Part shown: in pieces, positions 1 through 8,705 of the stretch | Position numbering within the stretch: position 1 is the first letter of the stretch | Layout: every line of letters begins with the position of its first letter | Assembly (NCBI RefSeq): GCF_029626235.1 | Contig: NZ_JARUBO010000005.1 | Coordinates: 4,310,501-4,374,500, forward strand | Source: Micromonospora sp. WMMD1120 | GTDB taxonomy: Bacteria > Actinomycetota > Actinomycetes > Mycobacteriales > Micromonosporaceae | DNA length: 64,000 nt | Direction: 5' to 3' | The notes under the pieces: generated by a model | The model's input: only the letters and a program-made list of their open reading frames with translations | What the model was told of the DNA's origin: nothing | The model's database searches: none | Program-made: the position numbers and the translations under genes

Positions 1-1298
1 GTCCAGTTCTGGTCGTGGATCTTGTGGTGGGCCATGCCGGCGAGCGGCTTGCCGGCCGGGACCTGCATGCGGAGCAGGAACTCCAGCTCCCAGCGGGCCT
101 CGTCGAGGATGTCCGGCACGGCGTTGCCGCGCTCGGGCACCCGCAGCGTGCTGTCGGCCAGCGCGGCGCCGCCGGCCGCGGTGGCCGCCGTCTTCGTCCG
201 CTCGAAGGTGTTCAACAGCTGGTAGGTGGCGATGCCGCCGTTGACCACGTACTTGCCGTGGTCGCCGGCGTCGTACCAGCCGCCGCGTACGTCCAGCGAG
301 TAGTCGCAGACACCCGGCTGGCAGGGCACGTTGGTGTCACCCTGGTTGGGCGCGACGCCGAGGTGGCCGGCGGGTCGGGCGTACTCGTCGCCGATCAGGT
401 CGCCGTCGATGGCGATACCGCTGCGCTGCGCGTAGAAGAACTGCAACGAGTCGGAGCGCAGCTGGTTGTAGATGGTGCCGGAGATGTCGAACGGGTGGCT
501 GGTCTCGCCGTCCACGGTGAGCGTCAGGCCGCTGCCCGGGGTGCGGTAGCTGGAGAAGTCCACCGAGTGGACGTTCTGCCCGGAGGCGGCGTCGACACCG
601 CGCGCGGTGGTGGTGCCGCTGGCCACGACGGTGCCGGCGGCGGAGCGCAGCTGCCAGGGCAGGGCGGTGGTGGCCTCGGTGACGACGGTGGCGTTCTTCG
701 GGCCACCGGGGAGGTAGCCGACCTGGTTGACGCGCACCCGTGGCCCGGTGTCCGGCTCGTACGGCTCGGGCGGCTCACCGCCGCGCAGCGAGACGTCGTC
801 CAGGCAGATGGTCTGCGCCTCGGCGGCGCCACCGACCTGGAAGATCAGTTGGGCGTTGGGGTTGGTGTCCGGGACGGTGAAGGTCTGCTCGACCCGTTGG
901 GCGGTGCCGGTCGCCGTGGCGTCCACCGCGGCGTACGTGGTGTAGGGGGCGCTGCCGAGTTGCAGCACGGCCTTGACCGCCGCGCCGGGCGTGGCGGAGA
1001 CGGCGAAGCCGAGGGTGTATTCGGCGCCCGCGATCAGCGGCACGCCGTCCTGGCCGATGCCGGCGTCCCACGGGTTGGCCAGCCCACCCGGGACGGTGGT
1101 GCAGAGCCGGCCGTCGGTGACCGCGAGCGCGCCGGTGCCGAAGGAGAACCAGGGGCTGACCCCGGCGCTGAAGTCCCCGTTGTCGATCTGCTCGGGGGCG
1201 TCCGGTGGTGGGTCGGCGTGGGCCGCGCCGGCACCCACGGCGGTGAGGGCCAGAGTGGTCGCCGCGGCCAGCAAAAGGCGGCGTCGGGATGACGTCAC
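1..1298 (-). CDS. Secreted glycoside hydrolase family 9 cellulase (C-terminus beyond window)
   Basis: Probable secreted endoglucanase acting on beta-1,4-glucan. The GTG start at 1298 has a GAAGGA ribosome-binding site. The N-terminus is a signal peptide (about 27 residues: Arg-rich start, Leu/Ala core, A-H-A cut site). A CBM4/9-type carbohydrate-binding module follows (about 38-185), then the Ig-like N-terminal cellulase domain (about 200-285), then the GH9 catalytic domain with the [11 protein letters not shown] motif near residue 339, whose Asp residues include the catalytic base in this family. The gene runs off the left edge, so the catalytic Glu is not visible. A strong promoter and a CebR-type operator lie upstream, so induction by cello-oligosaccharides is likely. 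Confidence 0.9.
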   Translation of the reverse strand, partial: MTSSRRRLLLAAATTLALTAVGAGAAHADPPPDAPEQIDNGDFSAGVSPWFSFGTGALAVTDGRLCTTVPGGLANPWDAGIGQDGVPLIAGAEYTLGFAVSATPGAAVKAVLQLGSAPYTTYAAVDATATGTAQRVEQTFTVPDTNPNAQLIFQVGGAAEAQTICLDDVSLRGGEPPEPYEPDTGPRVRVNQVGYLPGGPKNATVVTEATTALPWQLRSAAGTVVASGTTTARGVDAASGQNVHSVDFSSYRTPGSGLTLTVDGETSHPFDISGTIYNQLRSDSLQFFYAQRSGIAIDGDLIGDEYARPAGHLGVAPNQGDTNVPCQPGVCDYSLDVRGGWYDAGDHGKYVVNGGIATYQLLNTFERTKTAATAAGGAALADSTLRVPERGNAVPDILDEARWELEFLLRMQVPAGKPLAGMAHHKIHDQNW

Positions 1299-1346
1299 GG
1301 GGAGTCCTTCCGGGACGGAAACAGGGTGGTGGTGGCGACACAGAGC

Positions 1347-1360
1347 TGGGAGCGCTCCCA
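1347..1360. promoter_or_regulatory. CebR-type LacI-family operator
   Basis: TGGGAGCGCTCCCA is a perfect 14-bp palindrome identical to the operator described for the cellobiose-responsive repressor CebR of actinomycetes. It lies 48 bp upstream of the cellulase start and just downstream of the -10 element, where a bound repressor would block transcription. The repressor gene is not in this window. Confidence 0.85.
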
Positions 1361-1372
1361 GCCATCAGCTCG

Positions 1373-1401
1373 ATGTTTCCAGCGTCGGTAGGCGATGTCA
1401 A
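1373..1401 (-). promoter_or_regulatory. Housekeeping-type promoter of the GH9 cellulase
   Basis: On the minus strand a perfect -35 TTGACA (1396-1401) is followed after 17 bp by AAACAT (1373-1378) as a -10. The predicted start of transcription falls next to or inside the CebR-type operator. The -35 is strong and the -10 is moderate. Confidence 0.55.
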
Positions 1402-1559
1402 TTGATCCGGTTGGATGGGTTGTGCCATCCGACGAGGGAGGTCGGCCCACCGGGTGCGCCGACCCGGGCCGTCACCCGGACGTGAGATTGGCCGCGCCAC
1501 GCGCCGACGTCCTGATCTCCTAGAGACAACTGCGCCCTCCGCCTGGCAGGCTGCCTCCC

Positions 1560-2285
1560 ATGACCCTGAAGCTGCGTTCGGTGGGAACGAGCGACCGTGG
1601 GCTGATCCGCAGCGGAAACCAGGACGCCCTGCTCGCCGGCACCTGGCTCGTCGCCGTGGCCGACGGCATGGGCGGGATGGCCGCCGGCGACCTGGCGAGC
1701 TCCCTCGCCATCGACGCCGTCGCTCCACTGGACGTGGAGACCCCGGAGGACGCCCTGGTCGCCGCGCTCGAAGGCGGCATCGCGCTGGCCACCTCCCGGA
1801 TTCGGCAGGCGGTCGCCGAGGACGCCGAGCGCCAGGGCATGGGCACCACACTGACCGCCCTGCTCTTCGCCCGTACCGGTAGCTGCCTGGCCCTCGCCCA
1901 CGTCGGCGACTCCCGGGCCTACCTGTTCCGGGAGGGGGTGCTCAAGCAGGTCACGCGGGACGACACGTTCGTCCAGATGCTCGTGGACCAGGGCGTCATC
2001 ACCCCCGACCAGGCCAGCAGCCACCCGCGCCGGGCGGTGGTGACCCAGGCGTTGCAGGGCGACGAGGTCTCCCCGTCGTACGCGACGATGGTGCCCCGGG
2101 CCGGCGACCGGTGGCTGCTGTGCAGCGACGGACTCTCCAACGTCGTCCGGCCGGACACCCTGACCGAGGTGCTGGCCGGCTACCCGGACCGTGGCGCCTG
2201 CGCCGGCAAGCTGATCGACCTGGCCCTGCGCGCCGGCGCGCCGGACAACGTCACCGTCGTGGTGGCCGACGTGGTCGACGAGTAG
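1560..2285 (+). CDS. PP2C-family serine/threonine protein phosphatase
   Basis: Metal-dependent cytosolic phosphatase that removes phosphate from Ser/Thr, counteracting Hanks-type kinases. The 241 residues are almost exactly one PP2C domain without a membrane anchor. Visible motifs are the N-terminal SGNQD, ADGMGG (about 34-39), the GMGTT stretch, HVGDSRAYL, LLCSDGLSN and the C-terminal APDNVTVVV, which supply the Asp/Gly metal-binding residues. There is no kinase gene next to it. The ribosome-binding site is weak. It is convergent with hrpB, whose stop lies 8 bp away. Confidence 0.93.
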   Translation: MTLKLRSVGTSDRGLIRSGNQDALLAGTWLVAVADGMGGMAAGDLASSLAIDAVAPLDVETPEDALVAALEGGIALATSRIRQAVAEDAERQGMGTTLTALLFARTGSCLALAHVGDSRAYLFREGVLKQVTRDDTFVQMLVDQGVITPDQASSHPRRAVVTQALQGDEVSPSYATMVPRAGDRWLLCSDGLSNVVRPDTLTEVLAGYPDRGACAGKLIDLALRAGAPDNVTVVVADVVDE

Positions 2286-2293
2286 GCCGGTCC

Positions 2294-4798
2294 TCAGCGC
2301 CGTCGCGGGTTGGCGCGGCGGGTGGGCGTCGCCGCCGTGGGGTCCTCCGGCCACGGGTGCCGGGGGTAGCGTCCGCGCAGCTCGGCGCGGACCTGCTGAT
2401 AGCCGGTGCGCCAGAACGACGTCAGGTCGGCGGTGACCGCCACCGGCCGGCCGGCGGGGGAGAGCAGGTGCAGCAGCACCGGCACCCGACCGTCGGCCAC
2501 CCGGGGAGCCGCCGTCCAGCCGAACGTCTCCTGGAGCTTGACCGCGAGCACCGGCGCGGCCGGGTCGGCGTAGTCCAGCCGGACGCGCGAGCCGCTGGGC
2601 ACCTCGATCCGCTCCGGCGCCAGCTCGTCCAGGCGGGCGGCCTGCGCCCAGGGCAGCAGCCGACGCAGCGCCGACGGCACGTCCACCCGTCCGAGGTCGG
2701 CGCGTCGCCGCGCGGCGGCCAACTCCGGGCCCAACCAGGTCGGGGCGGCGTCGCACAACGCCTCGTCGCCGACGTCCGGCCACGGATCGCCCAGGTGGTG
2801 CCGGAGGAACGCGAGCCGCTCGCGCAGCTCCCGTGCCGCGGGGGTCCACCGCAGCAGCCCCAGCCCCTCCTGGCGCAGGCCGGTCAGCAACGCCGCGGCC
2901 ACCGCCGCCCGGTCCGGGCGGTCCTGTCGCCGCTGGACCAGCTCGACCGCGCCGAGCCGGGTCACCTCCCGGGCCACCACGTCCCCGTCGGACCAGCCGA
3001 CCTCCCGGGCGGTGTGCAGCAACGGCCCGGCGGCCTCGCGCGCCGTCGCCTCGTCCACCGGCGCGGCCCGCCTGATCCGGGCCGACGGCGTACCGGGGGC
3101 GCGGTCCGCCACGGCCACCGCCAGCCAGTCGGACCCGGCCAGGCCCGAGCCGGCGGCCAGCTCCGCGGCGGTTCCGCCGGTCATCAGGTACGCCGAGCCG
3201 CCCGGTCGCCGCACCCGGGCCAACCGCTCCGGGTACGCCAGACCGACGAGCAGCCCGGCGGCGAGGTCGTCGGTCAGCCCCGCCGCCCCGGCGCGACCCT
3301 CGGCGGGCAGCGCGGCGCGCAGCCGGCGTACCTCGGTGCGCCAGCGGGCGGTCGCGCCCGCGTCGACGCCGCCGCGCAGCCGACGCCAGCCGGCCACCAG
3401 ATCGTCGCCGGGGGCGCTCTCCTCGGCGAGCACCGCGACCACCTCGGCCGCCCGGTCCGCGCCGACCCGGTCGGCGCCGTCGAGCAGTGCACGGGCCAGC
3501 CGGGGGTGCGCGCCGACGGCGGCGATGGCCCGCCCCCGCGCGGTGATCCGACCGTCCGCGTCGACGGCGCCCAGGGTCAGCAGGGTCTCCCGGGCGACCG
3601 TCAGCGCGGCGACCGGCGGCGGGTCGGGCAGCGCGAGCCCGACGCCGTCCGGCCGGCCCCAGGCGGCCAGCTCCAGCGCGAAACCGGTCAGGTCGGCGGT
3701 GGCGATCTCCGGCTCGGCGCGGGCGGGCAGCCGTTCGTGGGTCGCCTCGGACCAGCACCGGTAGACGCACCCCGGGGCCTCCCGGCCGGCCCGGCCGGCC
3801 CGCTGGGTGGCGGCGGCCCGGGAGACGCCGACGGTGACCAGCGCGCCGAGCCCACGGGCCAGGTCGACCCGGGGCACCCGGGAGAGCCCGGCGTCCACCA
3901 CGACCCGTACCCCCGGCACGGTCAGGCTGGTCTCGGCCAGCGCGGTGGCCAGCACCACCCGCCGGGTGTCGGCGCGACGCAGGGCGGCGTCCTGCTCCGC
4001 GCCACGCTGCCGGCCGTGCAACGGCAGCACCGCCACCGTGCCCCGGAGGTCGCCCAGCCGGCCGGCGACCGCCGCGATCTCGCCGGCCCCGGGCAGGAAG
4101 ACCAACACGTCGCCGTCCTGCTCGCGCAGCGCGCGCCAGACCGTGGCGGCCACGTGGTCGAGCAGGGCCCGGTCCACCGGCCCCGCCCCCGGCGGGGCGA
4201 TCGGGCGCGCCGGCGGCGCCCAGATCCGCCGTACCGGGTGCAGCGCCGAGTCGGCCCGCACCACCGGCGCCGGGGTGTCTCCGCCGAGCAGCGCGGCGAA
4301 CCGGTCGGTGTCCGGGGTCGCCGACATGGCGAGCAGCCACAGGTCCGGCCGGAGGGTGGCGCGCGCCTCCACGGCGAAGGCCAGCGCGAGGTCGGCGTCG
4401 AGCTGGCGTTCGTGGCACTCGTCGAGCAAAACCGCGCCGGTGCCGGGCAGCTCCGGGTCGTGGTGCAGGCGGCGGACCAGCAGGCCGGTGGTGACCACCT
4501 CGATCCGGGTGGCCGGGCCGACCCGGCGCTCGCCGCGGACCGCGTAGCCGACGCGCTCGCCGACCCGTTCGCCGAGCAGTTCGGCCATGCGTCGTGCGGC
4601 GGCGCGGGCCGCCACCCGCCGGGGCTGGGCGATCACCACCCGACCGGTCACCCGTTCGGCCACGGCCAGCGGCGCGAGGGTGGTCTTCCCGGTGCCCGGC
4701 GGGGCCACCAGGACGCCCGCGCCGGCCGTGTCGAGCGCCGCGAGCAGCGCCGGCAGCACCGGACGTACCGGCAGGTCGACTGTCACCTCGGAGAGCAC
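2294..4798 (-). CDS. hrpB: ATP-dependent RNA helicase HrpB (DEAH family)
   Basis: Superfamily 2 DExH helicase, 834 residues from the chosen GTG, close to the usual HrpB length. Walker A PPGTGKTT at 33-40, DECH box at about 126-129, SATP motif, and the QRAGRAGRE motif VI are present, followed by the ratchet region and the HrpB-specific C-terminal domain. Its cellular role is poorly defined, probably RNA or RNP remodelling. The frame is open to 4903, but that longer start would lie inside the sigma-gene terminator hairpin (4865-4894), so the GTG at 4798 is preferred. Confidence 0.92.
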   Translation of the reverse strand: MLSEVTVDLPVRPVLPALLAALDTAGAGVLVAPPGTGKTTLAPLAVAERVTGRVVIAQPRRVAARAAARRMAELLGERVGERVGYAVRGERRVGPATRIEVVTTGLLVRRLHHDPELPGTGAVLLDECHERQLDADLALAFAVEARATLRPDLWLLAMSATPDTDRFAALLGGDTPAPVVRADSALHPVRRIWAPPARPIAPPGAGPVDRALLDHVAATVWRALREQDGDVLVFLPGAGEIAAVAGRLGDLRGTVAVLPLHGRQRGAEQDAALRRADTRRVVLATALAETSLTVPGVRVVVDAGLSRVPRVDLARGLGALVTVGVSRAAATQRAGRAGREAPGCVYRCWSEATHERLPARAEPEIATADLTGFALELAAWGRPDGVGLALPDPPPVAALTVARETLLTLGAVDADGRITARGRAIAAVGAHPRLARALLDGADRVGADRAAEVVAVLAEESAPGDDLVAGWRRLRGGVDAGATARWRTEVRRLRAALPAEGRAGAAGLTDDLAAGLLVGLAYPERLARVRRPGGSAYLMTGGTAAELAAGSGLAGSDWLAVAVADRAPGTPSARIRRAAPVDEATAREAAGPLLHTAREVGWSDGDVVAREVTRLGAVELVQRRQDRPDRAAVAAALLTGLRQEGLGLLRWTPAARELRERLAFLRHHLGDPWPDVGDEALCDAAPTWLGPELAAARRRADLGRVDVPSALRRLLPWAQAARLDELAPERIEVPSGSRVRLDYADPAAPVLAVKLQETFGWTAAPRVADGRVPVLLHLLSPAGRPVAVTADLTSFWRTGYQQVRAELRGRYPRHPWPEDPTAATPTRRANPRRR

Positions 4799-4864
4799 GG
4801 CCCAGTCTCGCACCGGCGCGTCGGGTGGCCGGCCGGGGCCGCACGTGACGGTGCGGGCACGGCA

Positions 4865-4894
4865 GCGGGGCCGGGTCAACCGACCCGGCCCCGC
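4865..4894 (-). terminator. Terminator of the SigB/SigF-type sigma factor gene
   Basis: A perfect 13-bp stem (GCGGGGCCGGGTC / GACCCGGCCCCGC) with an AACC loop begins 14 bp after the sigma factor stop codon. There is no clear T-run, as is common in GC-rich actinobacteria. It separates the sigma gene from hrpB on the same strand. Confidence 0.8.
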
Positions 4895-4907
4895 CGTCGT
4901 CAACTGC

Positions 4908-5732
4908 TCAGTAGGTGCCGTCGAGCTGACCGCGCAGCTTGGTCAGGGCCCGGGTCAGCAGCCGCGAGACGTGCATCTGGGACACACCGATCTGCTCGGC
5001 GATCTGCGACTGGGTCAGGTTGCCGTAGAAGCGCAGCGTGAGGATCTTCTGCTCGCGCTCGTCGAGGGTGGCCAACGCCGGGCCGAGGGCGACCCGCAGC
5101 TCGGCCAGCTCGAACTCGGTGTCCTCCCCGCCGAGCATGTCGCCCAGCTCGGTGGCGCGCTCGCCGTCGCCGGTCGGGGTGGACAGCGACACCGCGTTGT
5201 AGGCGCGGGCGCCCTCCAGCCCCTCCAGCACCTCTTCCTCGGTGAGCTTGAGGTGGGCGGCGATGTCGGCGACCGTCGGCGAGCGGCCGAGGGTCTGCAA
5301 CAGCGAGCTGTTGGCGTCGGAGATGGCCAGCCGCAGCTCCTGGAGCCGGCGGGGGACGCGGATGTCCCAGGTGCGGTCGCGGAAGTGCCGCTTGAGCTCA
5401 CCGATGATGGTCGGGATGGCGTAGCCGGCGAAGTCGACGCCGCGCGTCGGGTCGAACTTGTCGATCGCCTTGATCAGGCCGATCGCCGCGGTCTGGGCGA
5501 GGTCGTCGTTGGGCTCGCCGCGTCCGCTGTAGCGGTGGGCCAGGTGGTTGGCCAGCGGCAGCCAGGCCTCGATCGCCCGGTCCCGCAGGGCGGCCCGCGA
5601 GGGGTGGTTGGCCGGCAGCGCGGCCATGGCGTTGAGTAGGTCGGCGGCGCTGTCGGTGAGCGCGCGCGGGTCGAGCTTGGTGCTGGCCTTGACAGCGGTG
5701 CCCGACTGCTCGGTGATCGTTGGCGCGGTCAT
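4908..5732 (-). CDS. RNA polymerase sigma factor, SigB/SigF/SigG family
   Basis: Alternative sigma-70 family factor of 274 residues with regions 2, 3 and 4. Region 2 includes AHRYSGRGEPNDDLAQTAAIGLIKAIDKFDP and the DNA-melting segment; region 3 includes RVPRRLQELR; region 4 ends in the helix-turn-helix TQSQIAEQIGVSQMHVSR. These are hallmarks of the SigB/SigF class, which controls stress or development and reads GTTT-N15-GGGTA promoters. Several such sites occur in this window. No anti-sigma gene is adjacent. The ATG start has a GGGAGGA ribosome-binding site. It could be a paralogue, since actinobacteria often have several of these factors. Confidence 0.93.
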   Translation of the reverse strand: MTAPTITEQSGTAVKASTKLDPRALTDSAADLLNAMAALPANHPSRAALRDRAIEAWLPLANHLAHRYSGRGEPNDDLAQTAAIGLIKAIDKFDPTRGVDFAGYAIPTIIGELKRHFRDRTWDIRVPRRLQELRLAISDANSSLLQTLGRSPTVADIAAHLKLTEEEVLEGLEGARAYNAVSLSTPTGDGERATELGDMLGGEDTEFELAELRVALGPALATLDEREQKILTLRFYGNLTQSQIAEQIGVSQMHVSRLLTRALTKLRGQLDGTY

Positions 5733-6107
5733 GGTGGTCCTCCCTGCACCTCGTCCGCGAACAAAAAGACGTGACGCTTTGGTTTAGCTTCCAATGGGCC
5801 GTTCGGGAGTCACCTTAACCTGATCGGCTCCCGGAAATCTAGCCGAAAGGTTGATGTACTTAAGGTGTGTTGAGTCATAAATCCGGCATAAAAGACGGAA
5901 GTCGCGGCGGCTGTGAGGTTCCTTACCCGTTTTTTGGCCGCCATTCGCCCAACCGATCGTCCACCCCCGGTGAGCCGGTCGGCCTGGCGACCGGGTTGAG
6001 CGGTCAACAGGGAATCCGACATCCGGCGGCAGTGTCGACTATCCGTCGTTGTTCCGCTGGTGGGACCGGCCGTAGCGTCGCGTGTACACATCCGGTTCGG
6101 AGGCACC
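5733..6107. other. Relatively AT-rich divergent intergenic region
   Basis: About 375 bp between the divergent sigma-factor gene and the ADC-like gene, richer in A/T than its surroundings. It probably holds the promoters of both genes. On the minus strand TAGATT (5836-5841) resembles a -10, but its -35 (TTAAGT) is poor. A short inverted repeat CGGGAG/CTCCCG flanks about 5813-5833. No coding sequence is evident. Confidence 0.4.
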
Positions 6108-6857
6108 GTGCTCGATCCAGCCGCTCCCCAGCTCGTCGTGAACAGTCGCACCCTCTATTTCAGCTGGCTGCCGGCGGACCCCGACGCGGTCGCCGCCCTG
6201 GTCCCCGCAGGGCTGTGCGTGCGCCCCGACCGTCAGGTGTTCCTCAACCAGTACGTCGTCGACGACGAGACGCAGACCTCCGGCTTCGGCGCGTACTCGC
6301 TCACCTACCTCGGCGTCTCACTGCTGGGTGTGGACGCGCCCGGGGGCCTCAACCCGGGCGGCTGGTGGACCCATTACGTGGCCTCCAGCCGGCGGGTCCG
6401 GGAGTACGCTGCCGCGCGCGGCGCCCCGGTGCACGCCGGCCGTACCCGGATCGTCGTGCACGGCGACTGCCTGGTGGCCGAGACGGAGATCGACGGGACG
6501 CCGTTGATCCGGGCCCGGTGCCGGGTGGGGGAGACCGGGCACGTCATCAGCAGCGGCCACCACCGCTACTTCACCCGCCGCGACGACCAACTGCTCAGCT
6601 CGGCGTACCCCTTCGTCGCGGAGCCGGTCGCCCCGTTCGAGATCGAGTCGGTGGAGTTCCTCCAGCCCGGCCACCCGATCTACGACCTGCGTCCGGCCAA
6701 CCCGCTGACCATCGGCTTCGGCTACTACTCGCCACGCTCCTCGTTCGCCTACCCCGGCGGGCTGAGCGTGCACCCGGTGGCCGCGCCGGAGCCGGCCCGA
6801 CCGGTTCACCAGGTGCCGGCCAGCCTCGCGCGCAGCGGCCTGCCGTCCGGGTCGTAG
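6108..6857 (+). CDS. Acetoacetate decarboxylase-like (DUF2071/YqjF-like) protein
   Basis: Protein of 249 residues resembling the acetoacetate decarboxylase fold group. It opens with the short segment VVNSRTLYFSWLP, and has the central FLNQYVVDD and GYYSPRSSFAYPGG segments. I do not see a clear Schiff-base lysine, so decarboxylase activity is not claimed. The GTG start at 6108 has GGAGG four bases upstream, better than the longer frame from 6060. Its 3' end overlaps the convergent phospholipase D-like gene by 52 bp. Confidence 0.6.
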   Translation: MLDPAAPQLVVNSRTLYFSWLPADPDAVAALVPAGLCVRPDRQVFLNQYVVDDETQTSGFGAYSLTYLGVSLLGVDAPGGLNPGGWWTHYVASSRRVREYAAARGAPVHAGRTRIVVHGDCLVAETEIDGTPLIRARCRVGETGHVISSGHHRYFTRRDDQLLSSAYPFVAEPVAPFEIESVEFLQPGHPIYDLRPANPLTIGFGYYSPRSSFAYPGGLSVHPVAAPEPARPVHQVPASLARSGLPSGS

Positions 6858-8395
6858 ACCAGGCGGTACACCGGCAGGGCCCAGCTCCGGGTGTACCACG
6901 GCAGCCGGTCCGGGCGGTGTGGGCGCAGTCGTCCGGGCGGTCGTTCACCCACCTGACCGTCGTCGTACCACCGCTGGAGCGCGTCGGCGGCGGCCGTGAT
7001 CGCCGCGACGGCGTCCGCCGGGTCCAGCAGGTCGGCGTCGTCCCCGCCGTCCGGGTCCCGGTCCAGGTGCTCGCGCCAGAGACGCAGCCGCAGGTCCCGG
7101 GCGAAGACCCGGGCGCCGTCGCCCTGGCCGGCGGGATCGGCGGGCGCCCGCTGGTCGCGGGTGTCGTCGAGCACCGCGCAGGACAACTCGCTGTCGTGCG
7201 TCCAGGACCGGCGGTTGAAGTTGTCGCTGCCCACACTGGCCCACACGTCGTCGACCACGCACACCTTCGCGTGCACGTAGACCGGGCCGCCGGCGTGGTT
7301 CTCCACGTCGAACACGTGCACCCGGTCCGGCGCGGCCCGTTCACACAGCGACAGCGCCTGCTCGCGCCCGACCATGTTCGGCGGCAGCGCCAGCCTGCCG
7401 TCCACGTCCGGGTGCCGGGGCACGACGGCGACCAGGTGCAGGTCCGGGTTGTCCCGCAGCGCGTGCGCGAAGAGGTCGGCCACCTCCGCCGACCACAGGT
7501 ACTGGTCCTCCAGGTAGATCAGCCGTCGGGCGCGGCGTACCGCCTTGGTGTAGCCCCGGGCGACGGTCCGCTCCCCGTTCGGCGCGAACGGGTAACGGGG
7601 GCGCACGGCGGGGTAGGTGCGCAGCACCTGGATCTGGTGCGGGCCGCAGGGCGGCGGATCGGCCGGCTGCGCGGGCAGCGGGTCCGGACGCAGGTCGGAG
7701 CCGCGCAGCCGGTCCCGCAGGTAGGCCATCGGGTTCTCCGAGTCCAGCGGCATCGGGTCGGTCCAGCGCTCCCGGAACAGCGTGTCCAACGCGCCGACCA
7801 CCGGACCGCGCACCGCGAGCTGCACGTCGTGCCAGGGCGGGTTCGGCCCGTACCTCGCCGACATCTGCACCGGTTGCGGGTCACCGTGGTGCTCGGCGTC
7901 GTCGCGGCGGCTGTGGCACAGGTCGATACCGCCGGCGAAGGCGACGTCCCGCTCCGGCGCGCCCGGGTGTCGCAGCACCACGAGTTTCTGGTGGTGTGAC
8001 CCGCCACGGCGGACCCGCTGGTCGAGCAGCACCTCGCCGCCGGCCGCGGAGATGGCCTCGCTGAGGTCGCGGTTCTCCGCCTCGCTGTACGCGAGTACGT
8101 CGAGGTGGGAGCGCCAGATCAGGCCCTTGACCACCACCCCGCGCTGGGCGGCCCGGGCGAAGAGCTGGGCCACCGTCGGTCCGTCCGGGCGCAGGCGCTG
8201 GTCGGGGTCGCCGCGCCAGTCGGTGAAGAACAGGTGGTCGCCCTCGCCCAGCGCCTCCACCTCGTCGACCAGCCGGTCGAAGTACGCGGCGCCGTGAATC
8301 AAAGGCTCGGCCAGGTTTCCCGTGGTCCAAACGGGTATGCCAGAGGCCGGGTTGGCGCGTTCCTCAGCGGTGAGAAACCAGTCCTGCGACGGCAC
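6806..8395 (-). CDS. Phospholipase D-like (HKD motif) protein
   Basis: Cytosolic-looking 529-residue PLD superfamily protein with two HKD modules. The first reads HHQKLVVLR, with Arg where the motif Asp normally sits, and is followed by FAGGIDLCHSRRDD. The second, VHAKVCVVDD followed by GSDNFNRRS, is canonical HxKxxxxD. The family cleaves or transfers phosphodiester bonds, most often in phospholipids; the substrate here cannot be told. There is no signal peptide. The gene overlaps its convergent neighbour by 52 bp. Confidence 0.88.
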   Translation of the reverse strand: MPSQDWFLTAEERANPASGIPVWTTGNLAEPLIHGAAYFDRLVDEVEALGEGDHLFFTDWRGDPDQRLRPDGPTVAQLFARAAQRGVVVKGLIWRSHLDVLAYSEAENRDLSEAISAAGGEVLLDQRVRRGGSHHQKLVVLRHPGAPERDVAFAGGIDLCHSRRDDAEHHGDPQPVQMSARYGPNPPWHDVQLAVRGPVVGALDTLFRERWTDPMPLDSENPMAYLRDRLRGSDLRPDPLPAQPADPPPCGPHQIQVLRTYPAVRPRYPFAPNGERTVARGYTKAVRRARRLIYLEDQYLWSAEVADLFAHALRDNPDLHLVAVVPRHPDVDGRLALPPNMVGREQALSLCERAAPDRVHVFDVENHAGGPVYVHAKVCVVDDVWASVGSDNFNRRSWTHDSELSCAVLDDTRDQRAPADPAGQGDGARVFARDLRLRLWREHLDRDPDGGDDADLLDPADAVAAITAAADALQRWYDDGQVGERPPGRLRPHRPDRLPWYTRSWALPVYRLVYDPDGRPLRARLAGTW

Positions 8396-8529
8396 CGTCC
8401 AGCCCTCCTGGAGGTCGGCAACGTCCTCACCGTAGGACCCCCGACTCGGGTCCGCACGCCAGGCCCGCAGACCGGTGACCTGGCCAACGTCAACGCCAGC
8501 GACGCGACAACAGCCGAGGAGGCCAGACC

Positions 8530-8658
8530 ATGCCCCGCGACACGACGAACCCCGTAACCGAGAACCGCGAGCCGGCGGTGGAGAGCGAACGGGGTGCGCT
8601 GGTAGCGGTGTTGCTGATGGTGATCCTGGGCGTCGCCGGGATCTTCGCGGTCTCCTGA
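8530..8658 (+). CDS. Small single-pass membrane protein (42 aa)
   Basis: Short gene starting with ATG after a strong GAGGAGG ribosome-binding site seven bases upstream. It encodes a charged N-terminus of about 22 residues, then one hydrophobic segment (ALVAVLLMVILGVAGIFAV) running nearly to the C-terminus. It is followed at once by a hairpin terminator. Function unknown. The ribosome-binding site, transmembrane segment and terminator together support a real gene. Confidence 0.7.
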   Translation: MPRDTTNPVTENREPAVESERGALVAVLLMVILGVAGIFAVS

Positions 8659-8664
8659 GGCGGT

Positions 8665-8698
8665 GCCGGCGCTCCCGGGACGAACCGGAAGCGCCGGC
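8665..8698. terminator. Bidirectional hairpin terminator
   Basis: GCCGGCGCT (8665-8673) pairs with AGCGCCGGC (8690-8698), 9 bp, with further CCGG pairing inside the loop. It lies between the 42-aa membrane protein gene and the convergent pirin gene. Confidence 0.7.
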
Positions 8699-8705
8699 GT
8701 CCTGC

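Noticed and set aside
1413..1430. GGATGG/CCATCC hairpin upstream of the PP2C gene as an attenuator
   Set aside because: Only a 6-bp stem with no terminator features and no coupled leader peptide.
1398..5041. Very long opposite-strand frames (1148 and 976 codons) across the hrpB and sigma gene region
   Set aside because: They are extremely Arg/Pro/Gly-rich, without family motifs, and lie opposite well-supported hrpB and sigma genes; they follow from very high GC at third positions.
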